A stretch of DNA of 64,000 nucleotides, taken from Geovibrio thiophilus. GTDB lineage: Bacteria; Chrysiogenota; Deferribacteres; Deferribacterales; Geovibrionaceae. Under the pieces are notes generated by a model. The model ran no database searches, was not told where the DNA came from, and saw only the letters and a list, made by a program, of their open reading frames with translations. How positions within the stretch are numbered: the stretch's first letter is position 1; each line of letters opens with the position of its first letter. The DNA lies in the NCBI RefSeq assembly GCF_004087915.1, contig NZ_CP035108.1:1550001-1614000 (forward strand), in the 5' to 3' direction. The translations under genes were made by a program, and so were the position numbers. Shown in pieces: positions 17,535 to 26,566 of this stretch.

Positions 17535-17563
17535 TTGACCGTTAACTTTTGATATGCTTAAAT
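17535..17563 (+). promoter_or_regulatory. Putative promoter of the lysR gene
   Basis: TTGACC (17535-17540), 17-nt spacer, TTAAAT (17558-17563). It lies in the 154-bp divergent region between the DUF2917 and LysR genes, the usual place for a LysR operator; I could not identify an unambiguous T-N11-A site. Confidence 0.4.
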
Positions 17564-17635
17564 ATCACTGAAAAACGGATAAAACAAATATTGCTTTTCA
17601 ATCACAGCGTTCGGAAAAATAGAACGGAGATTAAT

Positions 17636-18556
17636 ATGGAGCTTTATCAGCTAAAATCATTCGCCGTAATAGCGGAGATGAAAAACCTCACAAAAGCCGC
17701 CGGAAGCCTCAATATAAGCCAGTCTGCGCTGAGTACTCAGATTAAAAGTCTTGAGGACGAGCTGGGGCTGGAACTCTTCACCCGCAACTCCAGAGGGATG
17801 GAACTGAACGATAAAGGGAGAGTGCTTCTTACCCACGCTCAGGAAATTCTTAAAGCCGCTGACAGTATGAAACGCAAGGCGGGTTTGCTGGGCGATACGG
17901 TTATCGGTGATGTGACGGTAGGGATAAACACCGAGCCCGCCTTTCTGCGTGTGAGTGAAATCTCAAGGCTGATAGCTCTTGAATATCCGGAACTGAATGT
18001 GATTCTCATGGCATGCCAGAGTGTGGACACAGAAGATATGCTCAAACGGAGAGTACTGGACGCCAGCTTCTTTTACCATCATCCCATAAGCAGCGAGATC
18101 GAGTATGAGGTTCTGGAAGATGCCGAAATCTGCATAGCCGGAACACCTGATTTCCTTGAGGGCAAATCCTCATGGCAGGAGATAGCCGCAACTCCGTGGG
18201 TCTGGGCGGGCTACGGATGTCCCTTTTATATAGCTGTTTTGTCGAAGTTCGAGGCGCTGGGGCTAAAGATCAAACAAGCAATAAACTGCGAGGACGAATA
18301 TGTTATCAGAGAGCTTGTTCTGGACGGTCACGGTCTGGGAATGCTCCGTCTTGAAAGGGCGAAGCAGCTTGAGAAGGAGGGAAGGCTTGTGATCTGGAAG
18401 GACGGCATAATCCCCGTCAAGCTTTGTTTGGGCTGGCTCAAGGGACGCAGCGAAGATTCCGAGGTAAATGTAGTGAGAAACGCTGTGAGAAAAGTTTTTC
18501 AGCATAATGTGGAACCCGCTGTTGGGGCGCATGGTGTCATGTGGAGCTTAACCTGA
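17636..18556 (+). CDS. LysR-family transcriptional regulator
   Basis: 306 residues from ATG 17636, which has CGGAG upstream; the in-frame start at 17549 would add a non-family N-terminus. The winged HTH occupies residues 1-60 (AAGSLNISQSALSTQIKSLEDELGLELFTRNSRGMEL). The effector-binding domain covers about 90-295. The effector is unknown. It likely controls the divergent DUF2917 gene and itself. Confidence 0.88.
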   Translation: MELYQLKSFAVIAEMKNLTKAAGSLNISQSALSTQIKSLEDELGLELFTRNSRGMELNDKGRVLLTHAQEILKAADSMKRKAGLLGDTVIGDVTVGINTEPAFLRVSEISRLIALEYPELNVILMACQSVDTEDMLKRRVLDASFFYHHPISSEIEYEVLEDAEICIAGTPDFLEGKSSWQEIAATPWVWAGYGCPFYIAVLSKFEALGLKIKQAINCEDEYVIRELVLDGHGLGMLRLERAKQLEKEGRLVIWKDGIIPVKLCLGWLKGRSEDSEVNVVRNAVRKVFQHNVEPAVGAHGVMWSLT

Positions 18557-18908
18557 TAAGAAATTTATATATTATGTATTTATTCAATAAAGCATGAATC
18601 CTTCCTACCCGTTCGGGTAGTTGTGCGTCATATGTTTCAAAGTGTATATTAACTTTGCCCGTAAAAGCTTGGAAAGTTTCTGTTTTCTTTCTGCCGGAGC
18701 CCCCTGAACGCTGAATTCAGAGGAAAGAGCAATAATGACGCTCATGGACGGAGAGATTGCAAAACTGTGCCGGCTGCCGCTCCCGGCTTGTCCGGTACGG
18801 GAGCGGTAATCGGTGTGGTATGCTTTTAAAAAAATCAGCAGAAGTATTCACTGTTGTTCGGCAATCTGCCAGAAATAAAAATAAAGCTATTTCTGATCCG
18901 GGGCTGAT
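18557..18908 (+). promoter_or_regulatory. 352-bp intergenic region with structured leader
   Basis: Contains a small hairpin CTACCC-GTTC-GGGTAG (18605-18620) after lysR, without a T-tract. A larger nested hairpin follows: core stem CCGCTCCCG/CGGGAGCGG (18777-18785 and 18797-18805), extended outward by further short pairings to about 18757 and 18822. A 24-codon frame (ATG 18734, after AGGAAAGAG) overlaps that hairpin and could be a leader peptide. I compared it with c-di-GMP-I/II, cobalamin, glycine, TPP and Moco riboswitch consensus sequences from memory and found no convincing match. Confidence 0.4.
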
Positions 18909-21791
18909 ATGAAATATTCGCGCAGTTATTCTTTCTTTTTTACCGTTTTGCTTATTATGATATTCTCCATTTCCTGCGGAAGCGGCAGCGGAGGTGCTGA
19001 TAATGGAAACGGTGACAGTGATGAAGACGGAAATACAAACTCGGCTCCACAACTCACGGGAATCCCTCAGACATCCGTAACAGCCGGTTCTGTTTACAGC
19101 TTCATCCCTCAGGCAAGCGATCCTGATGGGGATGTACTGATCTTCGAGGTATTCAACAAACCGTCATGGGCATCTTTCAGCAGCTCAACAGGAGAACTGA
19201 GAGGCACGCCTTCAACGGGAGACACAGGAACCTACAACGGAGTGATAATAACTGTCAGAGATGCTTCCGATGCCGCCGTATTACCTCCTTTCAGTGTAAG
19301 TGTTTATTATGATAATTCTCCGCCGGATATAACAGGCACGCCCCAAACATCGGCAACGGCGGGCAGCTCATACTCCTTTAGTCCGTCCGCAACTGACCCG
19401 GATGGAGACAGTCTCTCCTATGAAATAGTCAATAAACCCTTATGGGCTTCCTTCAGCGCATTAACAGGAATCCTCAGCGGCACTCCGCAGACAGAGCATA
19501 CTGGTGTGTACAACGGCATTATTATAAAAGTTACAGATAATAAAGGCGGTTCAGATTACCTTTCTTCTTTTTCCGTAACCGTTTATGCGGTTAATACTCC
19601 GCCGCAGATAAATGGAACACCGATCATGGCAATAACATCCGGCACAGCGTATGCCTTTGCTCCCTCAGTCAGCGACGCAGACGGAGACACACTCACTTAC
19701 AATATACTGAATAAGCCTTCATGGGCTGCTTTTGACAATTCCACAGGCGTACTCACCGGAACTGCGGTTGCGGGTGTTTACGGCGGCATAGTTATAACCG
19801 TTTCAGATGGTAAAGGCGGCATGTCAGCGCTGCCTGCGTTCGGTATCACTGTTTATGCGGTTAACACTCCGCCGCAGATAAACGGAACGCCTCTTGCTTC
19901 ACTTACATCCGGCACAGCGTATGCCTTTGTTCCCTCAGTCAGCGACGCAGACGGAGACACACTCACTTGCAATATACTGAACAAGCCTTCATGGGCCGCT
20001 TTTGACAATTCCACAGGCGTACTCACCGGAACTGCGGTTGCGGGTGTTTACGGCGGCATAGTTATAACCGTTTCAGATGGTAAAGGCGGCATGTCAGCGC
20101 TGCCTGCGTTCGGTATCACTGTTTATGCGGTTAACACTCCGCCGCAGATAAACGGAACGCCTCTTGCTTCACTTACATCCGGCACAGCGTATGCCTTTGT
20201 TCCCTCAGTCAGCGACGCAGACGGAGACACACTCACTTGCAATATACTGAACAAGCCTTCATGGGCCGCTTTTGACAATTCCACAGGCGTACTCACCGGA
20301 ACTGCGGTTGCGGGTGTTTACGGCGGCATAGTTATAACCGTTTCAGATGGTAAAGGCGGCATGTCAGCGCTGCCTGCGTTCGGTATCACTGTTTATGCGG
20401 TTAACACTCCGCCGCAGATAAACGGAACGCCTCTTGCTTCACTTACATCCGGCACAGCGTATGCCTTTGTTCCCTCAGTCAGCGACGCAGACGGAGACAC
20501 ACTCACTTACAATATACTGAATAAGCCTTCATGGGCTGCTTTTGACAATTCCACAGGCGTACTCACCGGAACTGCGGTTGCGGGTGTTTACGGCGGCATA
20601 GTTATAACCGTTTCAGATGGTAAAGGCGGCATGTCAGCACTGCCTGCGTTCGGTATCACTGTTTATGCGGTTAACACTCCGCCGCAGATAAGCGGAACGC
20701 CGGACACATCTGTTCATCCGGGGTATGTATATCTTTTTGAACCTGTCGGAAACGATCCAGATGGAGATATTGTGATTTACTCCATTGAAAATATGCCCTC
20801 ATGGGCTGATTTCAGCAGGTATTTCGGTATACTCACCGGAACACCTTCTGCGAGAGATGTCGGTACTTACGCAGATATTGTGATAAGCATCAGTGACGGC
20901 ATAAGCACCGTCCTGCTTGCTCCTTTCACTGTCAATGTGGCGTTCCCGCCTTTAGGAGTGCTGAAAACAGGGCAGACAGTGAGCTATATGAACTATGATG
21001 ACGGCTTTTATCAGAAGGGTATCACCAGAAGCTACAGCAGGACAGATGAAATAGTAACCGATACGGTAACAGGGCTTCACTGGCAGGATAATGCAGATGT
21101 TGAAACAGTACAAAGAGACTGGCAGGGGGCTATTGACTATTGTGACGCGCTTGAACTGGGCGATTATGATGACTGGCGTTTACCCGTTGGAAAAGAACTT
21201 ATGTCAATTGTTGATCACACAAGGAATGTTCCGGCTCTTGATCCGATCTTTGAGAATATAAATCCGGATCCGTATATGCAGTACTGGTCATCAACAGATT
21301 ATAGTACCAATGATGCTTTACGTGTCAGTTTTTGGTCAGGTGTAGAGTCTTCCTTTGATAAAACATCTGCTTTATTTGTTCGTTGCGTACGGGGGGACAC
21401 TTTACCTCAGAGCAGTTTTACCAGAGACAATGTGGAGGAAACAGTGGAGGACACAGCAACAGGCTTGATATGGCAGGACAATGCGGAGGTTGCTTCTGAA
21501 ACATATGCTTGGCAGGGTGCAATAAGCAACTGTGAACTGCTTATTACTGGCGGGCACGATGACTGGCGTTTGCCTAACATAAATGAACTTAAAACTCTAG
21601 CTGACTACACAATGTCCAATCCTGCTATATACTCCGCATTCCAGAATACGGCAAATGCTTACTATTGGTCATCAACTACAAATCCTCTCATTCTATCCGG
21701 CGCATGGGAAGTTAATTTCGGTACCGGTTTCACTTACAATAGCCCCAGAACCGATGGTCGTTATGTCCGTTGTGTCCGAGGCGGGCAGTGA
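18909..21791 (+). CDS. Large lipoprotein with Ig-like repeats and two DUF1566/Lcl C-terminal domains
   Basis: 960 residues. A signal peptide with lipobox-like SISC (Cys about 23) is followed by a Gly/Asp/Asn-rich linker, so it is probably a surface lipoprotein. About seven 90-residue Ig/cadherin-like (He_PIG type) modules cover residues 40-680, with motifs such as SDADGDTLTYNILNKPSWA. Four of them are encoded by almost identical 270-bp DNA repeats (19591-20670). Two DUF1566 (Lcl C-terminal) domains end it, at about 711-830 and 841-958, each with WQGAI, DDWRLP, YWSST and VRCVRG motifs. Likely an adhesin or carbohydrate-binding surface protein; that is inference. A long structured leader precedes it. 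Confidence 0.82.
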   Translation: MKYSRSYSFFFTVLLIMIFSISCGSGSGGADNGNGDSDEDGNTNSAPQLTGIPQTSVTAGSVYSFIPQASDPDGDVLIFEVFNKPSWASFSSSTGELRGTPSTGDTGTYNGVIITVRDASDAAVLPPFSVSVYYDNSPPDITGTPQTSATAGSSYSFSPSATDPDGDSLSYEIVNKPLWASFSALTGILSGTPQTEHTGVYNGIIIKVTDNKGGSDYLSSFSVTVYAVNTPPQINGTPIMAITSGTAYAFAPSVSDADGDTLTYNILNKPSWAAFDNSTGVLTGTAVAGVYGGIVITVSDGKGGMSALPAFGITVYAVNTPPQINGTPLASLTSGTAYAFVPSVSDADGDTLTCNILNKPSWAAFDNSTGVLTGTAVAGVYGGIVITVSDGKGGMSALPAFGITVYAVNTPPQINGTPLASLTSGTAYAFVPSVSDADGDTLTCNILNKPSWAAFDNSTGVLTGTAVAGVYGGIVITVSDGKGGMSALPAFGITVYAVNTPPQINGTPLASLTSGTAYAFVPSVSDADGDTLTYNILNKPSWAAFDNSTGVLTGTAVAGVYGGIVITVSDGKGGMSALPAFGITVYAVNTPPQISGTPDTSVHPGYVYLFEPVGNDPDGDIVIYSIENMPSWADFSRYFGILTGTPSARDVGTYADIVISISDGISTVLLAPFTVNVAFPPLGVLKTGQTVSYMNYDDGFYQKGITRSYSRTDEIVTDTVTGLHWQDNADVETVQRDWQGAIDYCDALELGDYDDWRLPVGKELMSIVDHTRNVPALDPIFENINPDPYMQYWSSTDYSTNDALRVSFWSGVESSFDKTSALFVRCVRGDTLPQSSFTRDNVEETVEDTATGLIWQDNAEVASETYAWQGAISNCELLITGGHDDWRLPNINELKTLADYTMSNPAIYSAFQNTANAYYWSSTTNPLILSGAWEVNFGTGFTYNSPRTDGRYVRCVRGGQ
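19591..20670 (+). repeat. Four in-frame 270-bp tandem repeats inside the lipoprotein gene
   Basis: Repeat starts are at 19591, 19861, 20131 and 20401. Each is exactly 270 bp (90 codons). The middle two are essentially identical, while the outer copies differ at a few bases (TAC/TGC codon, GCT/GCC). Such identity at synonymous sites means recent duplication or gene conversion, so copy number may vary between strains and assemblies. Confidence 0.95.
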
Positions 21792-21810
21792 CCGCAAAGT
21801 ATTTATAATT

Positions 21811-22049
21811 GCCGGACGCACATCCTGTCGTCCGCCTGAACCGCTCGCGCCGCAGTGAATGCGGCTTCGCTCCGCACGGCGCACTCCCATCCGTGGGAGT
21901 GTATACGCAGCTATATCCTGCTTACTATCAAGTCGCCCATCTCGTCGTATTTATAATCGCCGGACGCACATCCTGTCGTCCGGCTGAACCGCTCGCGCCG
22001 CAGTGAATGCGGCTTCGCTCCGCACGGCGCACTCCCATCCGTGGGAGTG
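21811..22049 (-). repeat. Array D: two three-hairpin elements after leuB
   Basis: Minus-strand elements at 22049-21959 (next to leuB) and 21901-21811, period 148. Read on the minus strand, H1 is CACTCCCA/TGGGAGTG with ACGGAT loop, then linker GCGCCGTGCGGAGCGAAG, H2 GCCGCA/TGCGGC, a shortened second linker (GCGAGCG then GTTCA rather than TGTA), and H3 GCCGGACG-type arms around CAGGATG. The unit between the elements (about 21902-21948) copies the last codons and stop of leuB. Element 1 starts 9 nt after the leuB stop. The 21792-21810 remainder holds nothing recognisable. Confidence 0.93.
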
Positions 22050-22058
22050 TATACGCAG

Positions 22059-23135
22059 CTATATCCTGCTTACTATCAAGTCGCCCATCTCGTCGGTGTT
22101 GACGAGTCTGAGTCCCTGTCCGTCACGGAAGATGTCACGGGTTCTCACACCTTCGGCGAGGAGGGCTTCAATCGCATTTTCAATATCTGCCGCCGCATCG
22201 TCCATTTTGAAGCTGTAGCGGAGCATCAGCGCCGCTGACATAATCTGCGCTATGGGGTTTGCTATGTTCTGTCCTGCTATATCCGGAGCTGTGCCGCCGA
22301 TGGGTTCATACAGCCCGAATCCGTCTTCATTGAGAGAGGCGGAAGGGAGCATACCCAGAGAACCGGTGAGCATGGCGGCTTCATCGCTGAGTATATCGCC
22401 GAACATGTTTTCCGTCACTATTACGTCAAACTGTGAGGGGTAACGCACAAGCTGCATAGCGGCATTGTCCACATACATATGAGCCAGTTCCACATCGGAA
22501 TATTCTTCCTTGTGAAGCCTTGTTACCGTCTCTCTCCAGAGAACGCTTGTCATGAGTACATTCGCCTTGTCAACGCTCATTACTTTGTTGCCGCGCAGTT
22601 TCGCAGCCTCAAAAGCCTGTCTTGCTATGCGCTCAACCTCCGGCACTGTGTAAAGCATGGTATCTCTGGCACTTTGCCTGTCCTCACTGATTTCCTTCGG
22701 CTGACCGAAGTATATTCCGCCTGTGAGCTCACGGAAGAAAACAATGTCAAGCCCGTCGGGTATGAGGGAGTTCTTAAGAGAGCTTGAATCTATAAGCGCT
22801 TTGAATATTTTTACCGGACGAAGGTTAGCAAAAAGCCCGAAATGCTTTCTCAGAGGGAGAAGAGCGCCTCTCTCAGGCTGCTGGGCGGGGGGAAGGTTCT
22901 CCCATTTGGGTCCGCCGACAGAGCCGAAAAGAATGGCTTCCGAAGCCTCACAAAGTTTCAGTGTCGAATCGGGAAGTGGGGTTCCGTGGTTATCTATGGC
23001 TATTCCGCCTACATCGGCGAACTTGAACTCAAATTTTGTATTATATTTTTCAGATATTCTGCCTAGAACTTTGATCGCCTGTTTCATTACTTCGGGTCCT
23101 ATGCCGTCACCGGGCAGTACCGCAACTTTACGCAT
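22059..23135 (-). CDS. leuB: 3-isopropylmalate dehydrogenase
   Basis: 358 residues. Family signatures include [13 protein letters not shown] at the N-terminus, [19 protein letters not shown], and the metal/NAD segment [28 protein letters not shown] with GSAPDIAG-like [14 protein letters not shown]. It oxidises and decarboxylates 3-isopropylmalate in leucine synthesis. No leuACD genes are adjacent. GGAGG lies just upstream of the ATG and it has its own promoter at 23168-23196. Its 3' end is duplicated in array D. Confidence 0.96.
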   Translation of the reverse strand: MRKVAVLPGDGIGPEVMKQAIKVLGRISEKYNTKFEFKFADVGGIAIDNHGTPLPDSTLKLCEASEAILFGSVGGPKWENLPPAQQPERGALLPLRKHFGLFANLRPVKIFKALIDSSSLKNSLIPDGLDIVFFRELTGGIYFGQPKEISEDRQSARDTMLYTVPEVERIARQAFEAAKLRGNKVMSVDKANVLMTSVLWRETVTRLHKEEYSDVELAHMYVDNAAMQLVRYPSQFDVIVTENMFGDILSDEAAMLTGSLGMLPSASLNEDGFGLYEPIGGTAPDIAGQNIANPIAQIMSAALMLRYSFKMDDAAADIENAIEALLAEGVRTRDIFRDGQGLRLVNTDEMGDLIVSRI

Positions 23136-23167
23136 GCCTGTTCCTCCTCTTCGATTATTGAATGCTC

Positions 23168-23196
23168 AAAATACATGATCGGGTATGTAAAGTCAA
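23168..23196 (-). promoter_or_regulatory. Putative sigma-70-type promoter of leuB
   Basis: On the minus strand TTGACT (23196-23191), 17-nt spacer, TATTTT (23173-23168), about 33 nt upstream of the leuB start. Confidence 0.5.
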
Positions 23197-23223
23197 AATA
23201 AATATACTTTGGCGAGATTTAAC

Positions 23224-24309
23224 TTACGAGGCGGTTTCCCTGCGGTAAACCAGATATACGGCGACAGCAAGAAACAGGATATTAGGTATAATGCTCACTA
23301 ACAGAGGAGACATTACTCCTGTTTTGCCGAGTGACTGGAAGGAACTGACCGAAAGCCAGTAAGCCACAGCAAGGGCGAGGGCGTTGACAGCACTTATGAT
23401 GTATGAGGAATGTCTGCTGAAATTCACGCAGACGGGGAATACAAGAAACATTATTATAACAGCGCTTATGGCGTGTCCATAGCTTTTGAATACCATGAGC
23501 TCGTAAGCCGCGGCATTGAGCTTCTGTTTTTTCAGCAATTTGATTATTTTGGAAAGTTCACCCAGTGACAGGAATTTTGGCTTGTTCACCGGCAGATCCG
23601 CAAGATCTGAGAACAGGCGGGATTCGACAGTGTTATTGTCCTGCGTGAGTATAAGCTCCGGTCTGGGTTTGATGTCATAAACCTTTATTTTTGACAGTTC
23701 CCATTTGCCGCCTCTCGGTTTTGCGTCCTCTATGCTTGTGACTCTGTCAATCTCAAAGGAATCGTCCATGCGGTAGAAGGTTATGTCAAAAAATTCACGG
23801 TTTATAGGGTCGACAAGCTCCATATGGACAAAGCCTTCCTCACCGTCCTTCATCCAGACATCGGTAAGCTTGCCTTTGGTCACGTACGGCTGTCTGTCAA
23901 ACTGTTCGGTTTCGTATTTCTTTCGGGCATTCTCAACCCAAGGGTTAACCCTGTCCGCCATGAACATAAGTATGCAGAAAACAACCGCGCCTATGCCCAG
24001 CAAGGGGAAAAGCAGATCCCGCAGCCTTCCGCCGAGGCTCACATAAGCCAGAAGCTCGTTGCTGCGTATCATCATAATGATTGTTACCATTGTGGTTATG
24101 GCGAGCGCCATTGGCATGGATTCGTAAATGGCGCTGGGAAGCTCTATGGACTCGAATACAAGGAGCGACAGAAACGAGATGTTGTGCTTCGCCATCAGCT
24201 TGGTGTGCATGGATGTGTTGGCGACGATGTTCAGTATCACAACGAATATCTGTATAAAAAACGCCAGCTTCAAAAACTGCTTTATGAAATAGACATGGAA
24301 CTTTTTCAT
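23224..24309 (-). CDS. lptG: LPS export permease, YjgP/YjgQ family (LptG)
   Basis: 361 residues with the LptF/G layout: three N-terminal membrane segments, a periplasmic beta-jellyroll domain (about 130-260) and three C-terminal membrane segments. As second gene of the pair, overlapping lptF by 4 nt, it is taken as LptG. The LptB2FG ABC transporter extracts lipopolysaccharide from the inner membrane. The assignment of F versus G rests on order and similarity only. Confidence 0.82.
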   Translation of the reverse strand: MKKFHVYFIKQFLKLAFFIQIFVVILNIVANTSMHTKLMAKHNISFLSLLVFESIELPSAIYESMPMALAITTMVTIIMMIRSNELLAYVSLGGRLRDLLFPLLGIGAVVFCILMFMADRVNPWVENARKKYETEQFDRQPYVTKGKLTDVWMKDGEEGFVHMELVDPINREFFDITFYRMDDSFEIDRVTSIEDAKPRGGKWELSKIKVYDIKPRPELILTQDNNTVESRLFSDLADLPVNKPKFLSLGELSKIIKLLKKQKLNAAAYELMVFKSYGHAISAVIIMFLVFPVCVNFSRHSSYIISAVNALALAVAYWLSVSSFQSLGKTGVMSPLLVSIIPNILFLAVAVYLVYRRETAS

Positions 24310-25355
24310 TTAAGCACCCTGTAGGCGAATACTGCTGTTACAGCGGTGAAGAATATATTTGCCAGCCACGGGGCAAAGAAAGCGTCCATGGCGCCTGCGC
24401 GGGCAAGGTTCAGGGATGTGAAGAATATCATATAGTAAAAAAGCGTAAGCCCCAGTGAGAGAGGAATGCCTATCGAACGTCCGGAGCGGTGGAAAAAAAT
24501 ACCCAGAGACATGCCGAGTATACCCATGAGAAGACCCGCTACGGGCAGGGCAAGGCGTTTTGAAAACTCGAATCTGTAGTTTACGTGTTCGCCGAAGTTT
24601 TCCGCCAGCTCTGTCATGGTCATGAAGTACTCGTCCCTTTTGCTGAACTTGTCCTTAAGCTCGAAGGGCAGGTTCATCGCCATTTCTCCGAAGCGCACCA
24701 CTGTTCTTTCGTCGCCTGCGGTTTCCGCTACCACACGTCCGTTGGAGAAGTTCATAACAAGTGCGGCTTCTTCCGACGGCACAATGGCTCCGGTTTCAGC
24801 GGTGATGATTGTTCCTGTGTTTTTATCTATGACGACGATTTTGCCGAACTCATTGTCATCGGGACGTTTATCCGCATAGAAAAGGAGTCCGGGTATTTCG
24901 TCATACATTTCGTTTTCTTTCATATCTTTGACAGAAATGCTTTTTGCGATTTTCGTAAGGTTATTGATGGCAAGTGTGCTGCCCAGAGGCATGAGGTAAA
25001 CGCTCATCACCAATGAAAGCAGAAAAGCGCCGATACCCACAGCCGCCGCAGGCTTGAGAAAAAAAACTCCGCCCGCTCCCGCGGCTTTCATGACAGTTAT
25101 TTCGGAATCGGAGGACATTCTGCCGAACCCCACCATGCTCGCCATGAGAGCGGATGTGGGAATGGTTATCATGAGGAAAGAGGGAAGATAATAGATAACT
25201 GTCTGAGCTATGAGCAGACCGGGAACATTTTTTGTGAAGAACAGATCCGCAAGGTTTATGAGCTTTTCAAGTAATAGAAAAACGACAAAGAGAACATTTC
25301 CGAATATAAACAGCGGAACTATCTCTCTGATAATGTATCTCTGCAAAGTGTTCAT
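24306..25355 (-). CDS. lptF: LPS export permease, YjgP/YjgQ family (LptF)
   Basis: 349 residues. The N-terminus MNTLQRYIIREIVPLFIFG and the following motif with PTSALMASMVGFGRMSSDSEI are characteristic of LptF. Six membrane segments flank a periplasmic domain. It partners with the downstream gene product. The gene follows the DUF1820 gene by 8 nt and overlaps the next start, so the whole minus-strand run from 26.5 to 23.2 kb appears to be one operon. Confidence 0.85.
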   Translation of the reverse strand: MNTLQRYIIREIVPLFIFGNVLFVVFLLLEKLINLADLFFTKNVPGLLIAQTVIYYLPSFLMITIPTSALMASMVGFGRMSSDSEITVMKAAGAGGVFFLKPAAAVGIGAFLLSLVMSVYLMPLGSTLAINNLTKIAKSISVKDMKENEMYDEIPGLLFYADKRPDDNEFGKIVVIDKNTGTIITAETGAIVPSEEAALVMNFSNGRVVAETAGDERTVVRFGEMAMNLPFELKDKFSKRDEYFMTMTELAENFGEHVNYRFEFSKRLALPVAGLLMGILGMSLGIFFHRSGRSIGIPLSLGLTLFYYMIFFTSLNLARAGAMDAFFAPWLANIFFTAVTAVFAYRVLK

Positions 25356-25363
25356 ATGTGTTT

Positions 25364-25651
25364 TCAGTCCTGCTTCTCGTACAGACGGATCACCGGGGTC
25401 TCTTTTTCCAGAATCACTTCGTCTATCCTGATTATGGAGTTGAGGGGCAGAAATGTGCGCTCAACATTCTTAAATTCTTTTTTGATTTTATCGTCCTGCG
25501 GGTTGAGAATAATGTCGGAGGAGTCCATGAAGACTATATCCGCCACTTCTATGAGCCCGAGAAAGGAGGAAGGGTTCACTTTTGAGGCGTGAATGGTGAG
25601 GTTTTCTTTTGCTGCATTTATGAAGTCAATTCTGAAGAGTTTTTTTTTCAT
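25364..25651 (-). CDS. DUF1820-family protein
   Basis: 95 residues. The pattern LGLIEVADIVFMDSS...LNPQDDKIKKEFKNVERTFLPLNSIIRIDEV matches what I know of DUF1820 (short cytosolic protein of unknown function). Start overlaps the upstream gene by 26 nt; lptF follows after 8 nt. Confidence 0.72.
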   Translation of the reverse strand: MKKKLFRIDFINAAKENLTIHASKVNPSSFLGLIEVADIVFMDSSDIILNPQDDKIKKEFKNVERTFLPLNSIIRIDEVILEKETPVIRLYEKQD

Positions 25652-26135
25652 CTTTGGTTATTATCCTCAAGCGGGGTTTTCCGTTTTCAATTTCAAGAGA
25701 AACATCAATATCAGCATATCCCTGTGATTTCAACTCATTTATTTTCGCGTTCAGGACGGCAATAACCTTCTGTTTATCATAGTTTGCAGGGAGCTCATTG
25801 AGCTTGCTGAACAGTTTTTCATCCTGCGGGGCTTCCTCATCCTGATGCGCCTCCGCGTAAGGGTTTTTGATAAAGCCGTCTCTTATGCCCATGTCACGCT
25901 GAATCTTCTGGCGTATGGACAGAAAACGGGCAGTAAGATTATTAAATTTAAATCGCAGGCTGGTATTCGTCAGCGGTTTGCGGTTGTAGTTCTGAACAAT
26001 GTTGTTGATCTCCCGCTCGACAGAGGAGGGAGGAAGTTTCAGGTTACCCCTGATATACTGCTCATACTCAAACTTCATCTTTATGATGAGCTTTTCAAGC
26101 CGCTCAATATCTTCCTTCGCCGTTTTCGGATCCAT
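25626..26135 (-). CDS. Hypothetical protein, MXAN_5187-C-like
   Basis: 169 residues, charged and largely helical. The N-terminal part (about 10-85) with EYEQYIRGNLKLPP, NTSLRFKFNNLTARF and QKIQRD resembles the C-terminal domain of myxobacterial MXAN_5187 proteins. The C-terminus has a short alpha/beta segment (VIAVLNAKINELKSQGYADIDVSLEIENGKPRLRI) of the same kind. Function unknown; no signal peptide. It overlaps both neighbours. Confidence 0.6.
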   Translation of the reverse strand: MDPKTAKEDIERLEKLIIKMKFEYEQYIRGNLKLPPSSVEREINNIVQNYNRKPLTNTSLRFKFNNLTARFLSIRQKIQRDMGIRDGFIKNPYAEAHQDEEAPQDEKLFSKLNELPANYDKQKVIAVLNAKINELKSQGYADIDVSLEIENGKPRLRIITKDEKKTLQN

Positions 26136-26499
26136 TTCTCGTCATCCTCTGTCTGCGCGCCAGTCCGTCCAGCACCATATTTACCAAGCTTATCATAACC
26201 GCGGCGCCCAGAGCGGGTAAGAATCCTTCCGCCACTATATCCTTCACAATTACCGATGTTATCTTGACATACAAAGCGTTGAAAATAACATAAGCAAGCC
26301 CAAGGCTGAACACCTGAAGGGGAAGTGTGAGGACAACCATCAGCGGGCGTATGAAAATGTGCAGAAAAGTAAGGACAACGGATGCGCTTATCAGGCTCAG
26401 CATATCCCCTGTCGCAAATCCGGGAATTGTTTTGCCCGCCACCCAGAAAGCTACCAAGTTCGCAAAAATTCGGTATATAATGAAACTGTTTATATTCAT
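26104..26499 (-). CDS. Phage-holin-4-like small membrane protein
   Basis: About 131 residues from ATG 26499; in-frame starts also exist at 26523 and 26529 and none has a clear ribosome site. Four hydrophobic segments and motifs such as GFATGDMLSLISASVVLTFLHIFIRPL match the DUF-type holin_4_2 / YvlD family, common in non-phage contexts. No phage genes are nearby, so a lytic role is not implied. It heads the minus-strand operon. Confidence 0.75.
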   Translation of the reverse strand: MNINSFIIYRIFANLVAFWVAGKTIPGFATGDMLSLISASVVLTFLHIFIRPLMVVLTLPLQVFSLGLAYVIFNALYVKITSVIVKDIVAEGFLPALGAAVMISLVNMVLDGLARRQRMTRNGSENGEGRY

Positions 26500-26566
26500 G
26501 CTAAAACTATATTGCCTAAACATGAACAAAACAAGATAATTATTATAGGAATACAGGTGAACTTTT

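Noticed and set aside
18661-18830. c-di-GMP, cobalamin, glycine or Moco riboswitch
   Set aside because: GCAAA and a GC-rich stem are present, but the conserved blocks of these classes are not in the right order.
26104-26499. Prophage remnant based on the holin-like gene
   Set aside because: This family is common in normal chromosomes and no other phage gene is nearby.
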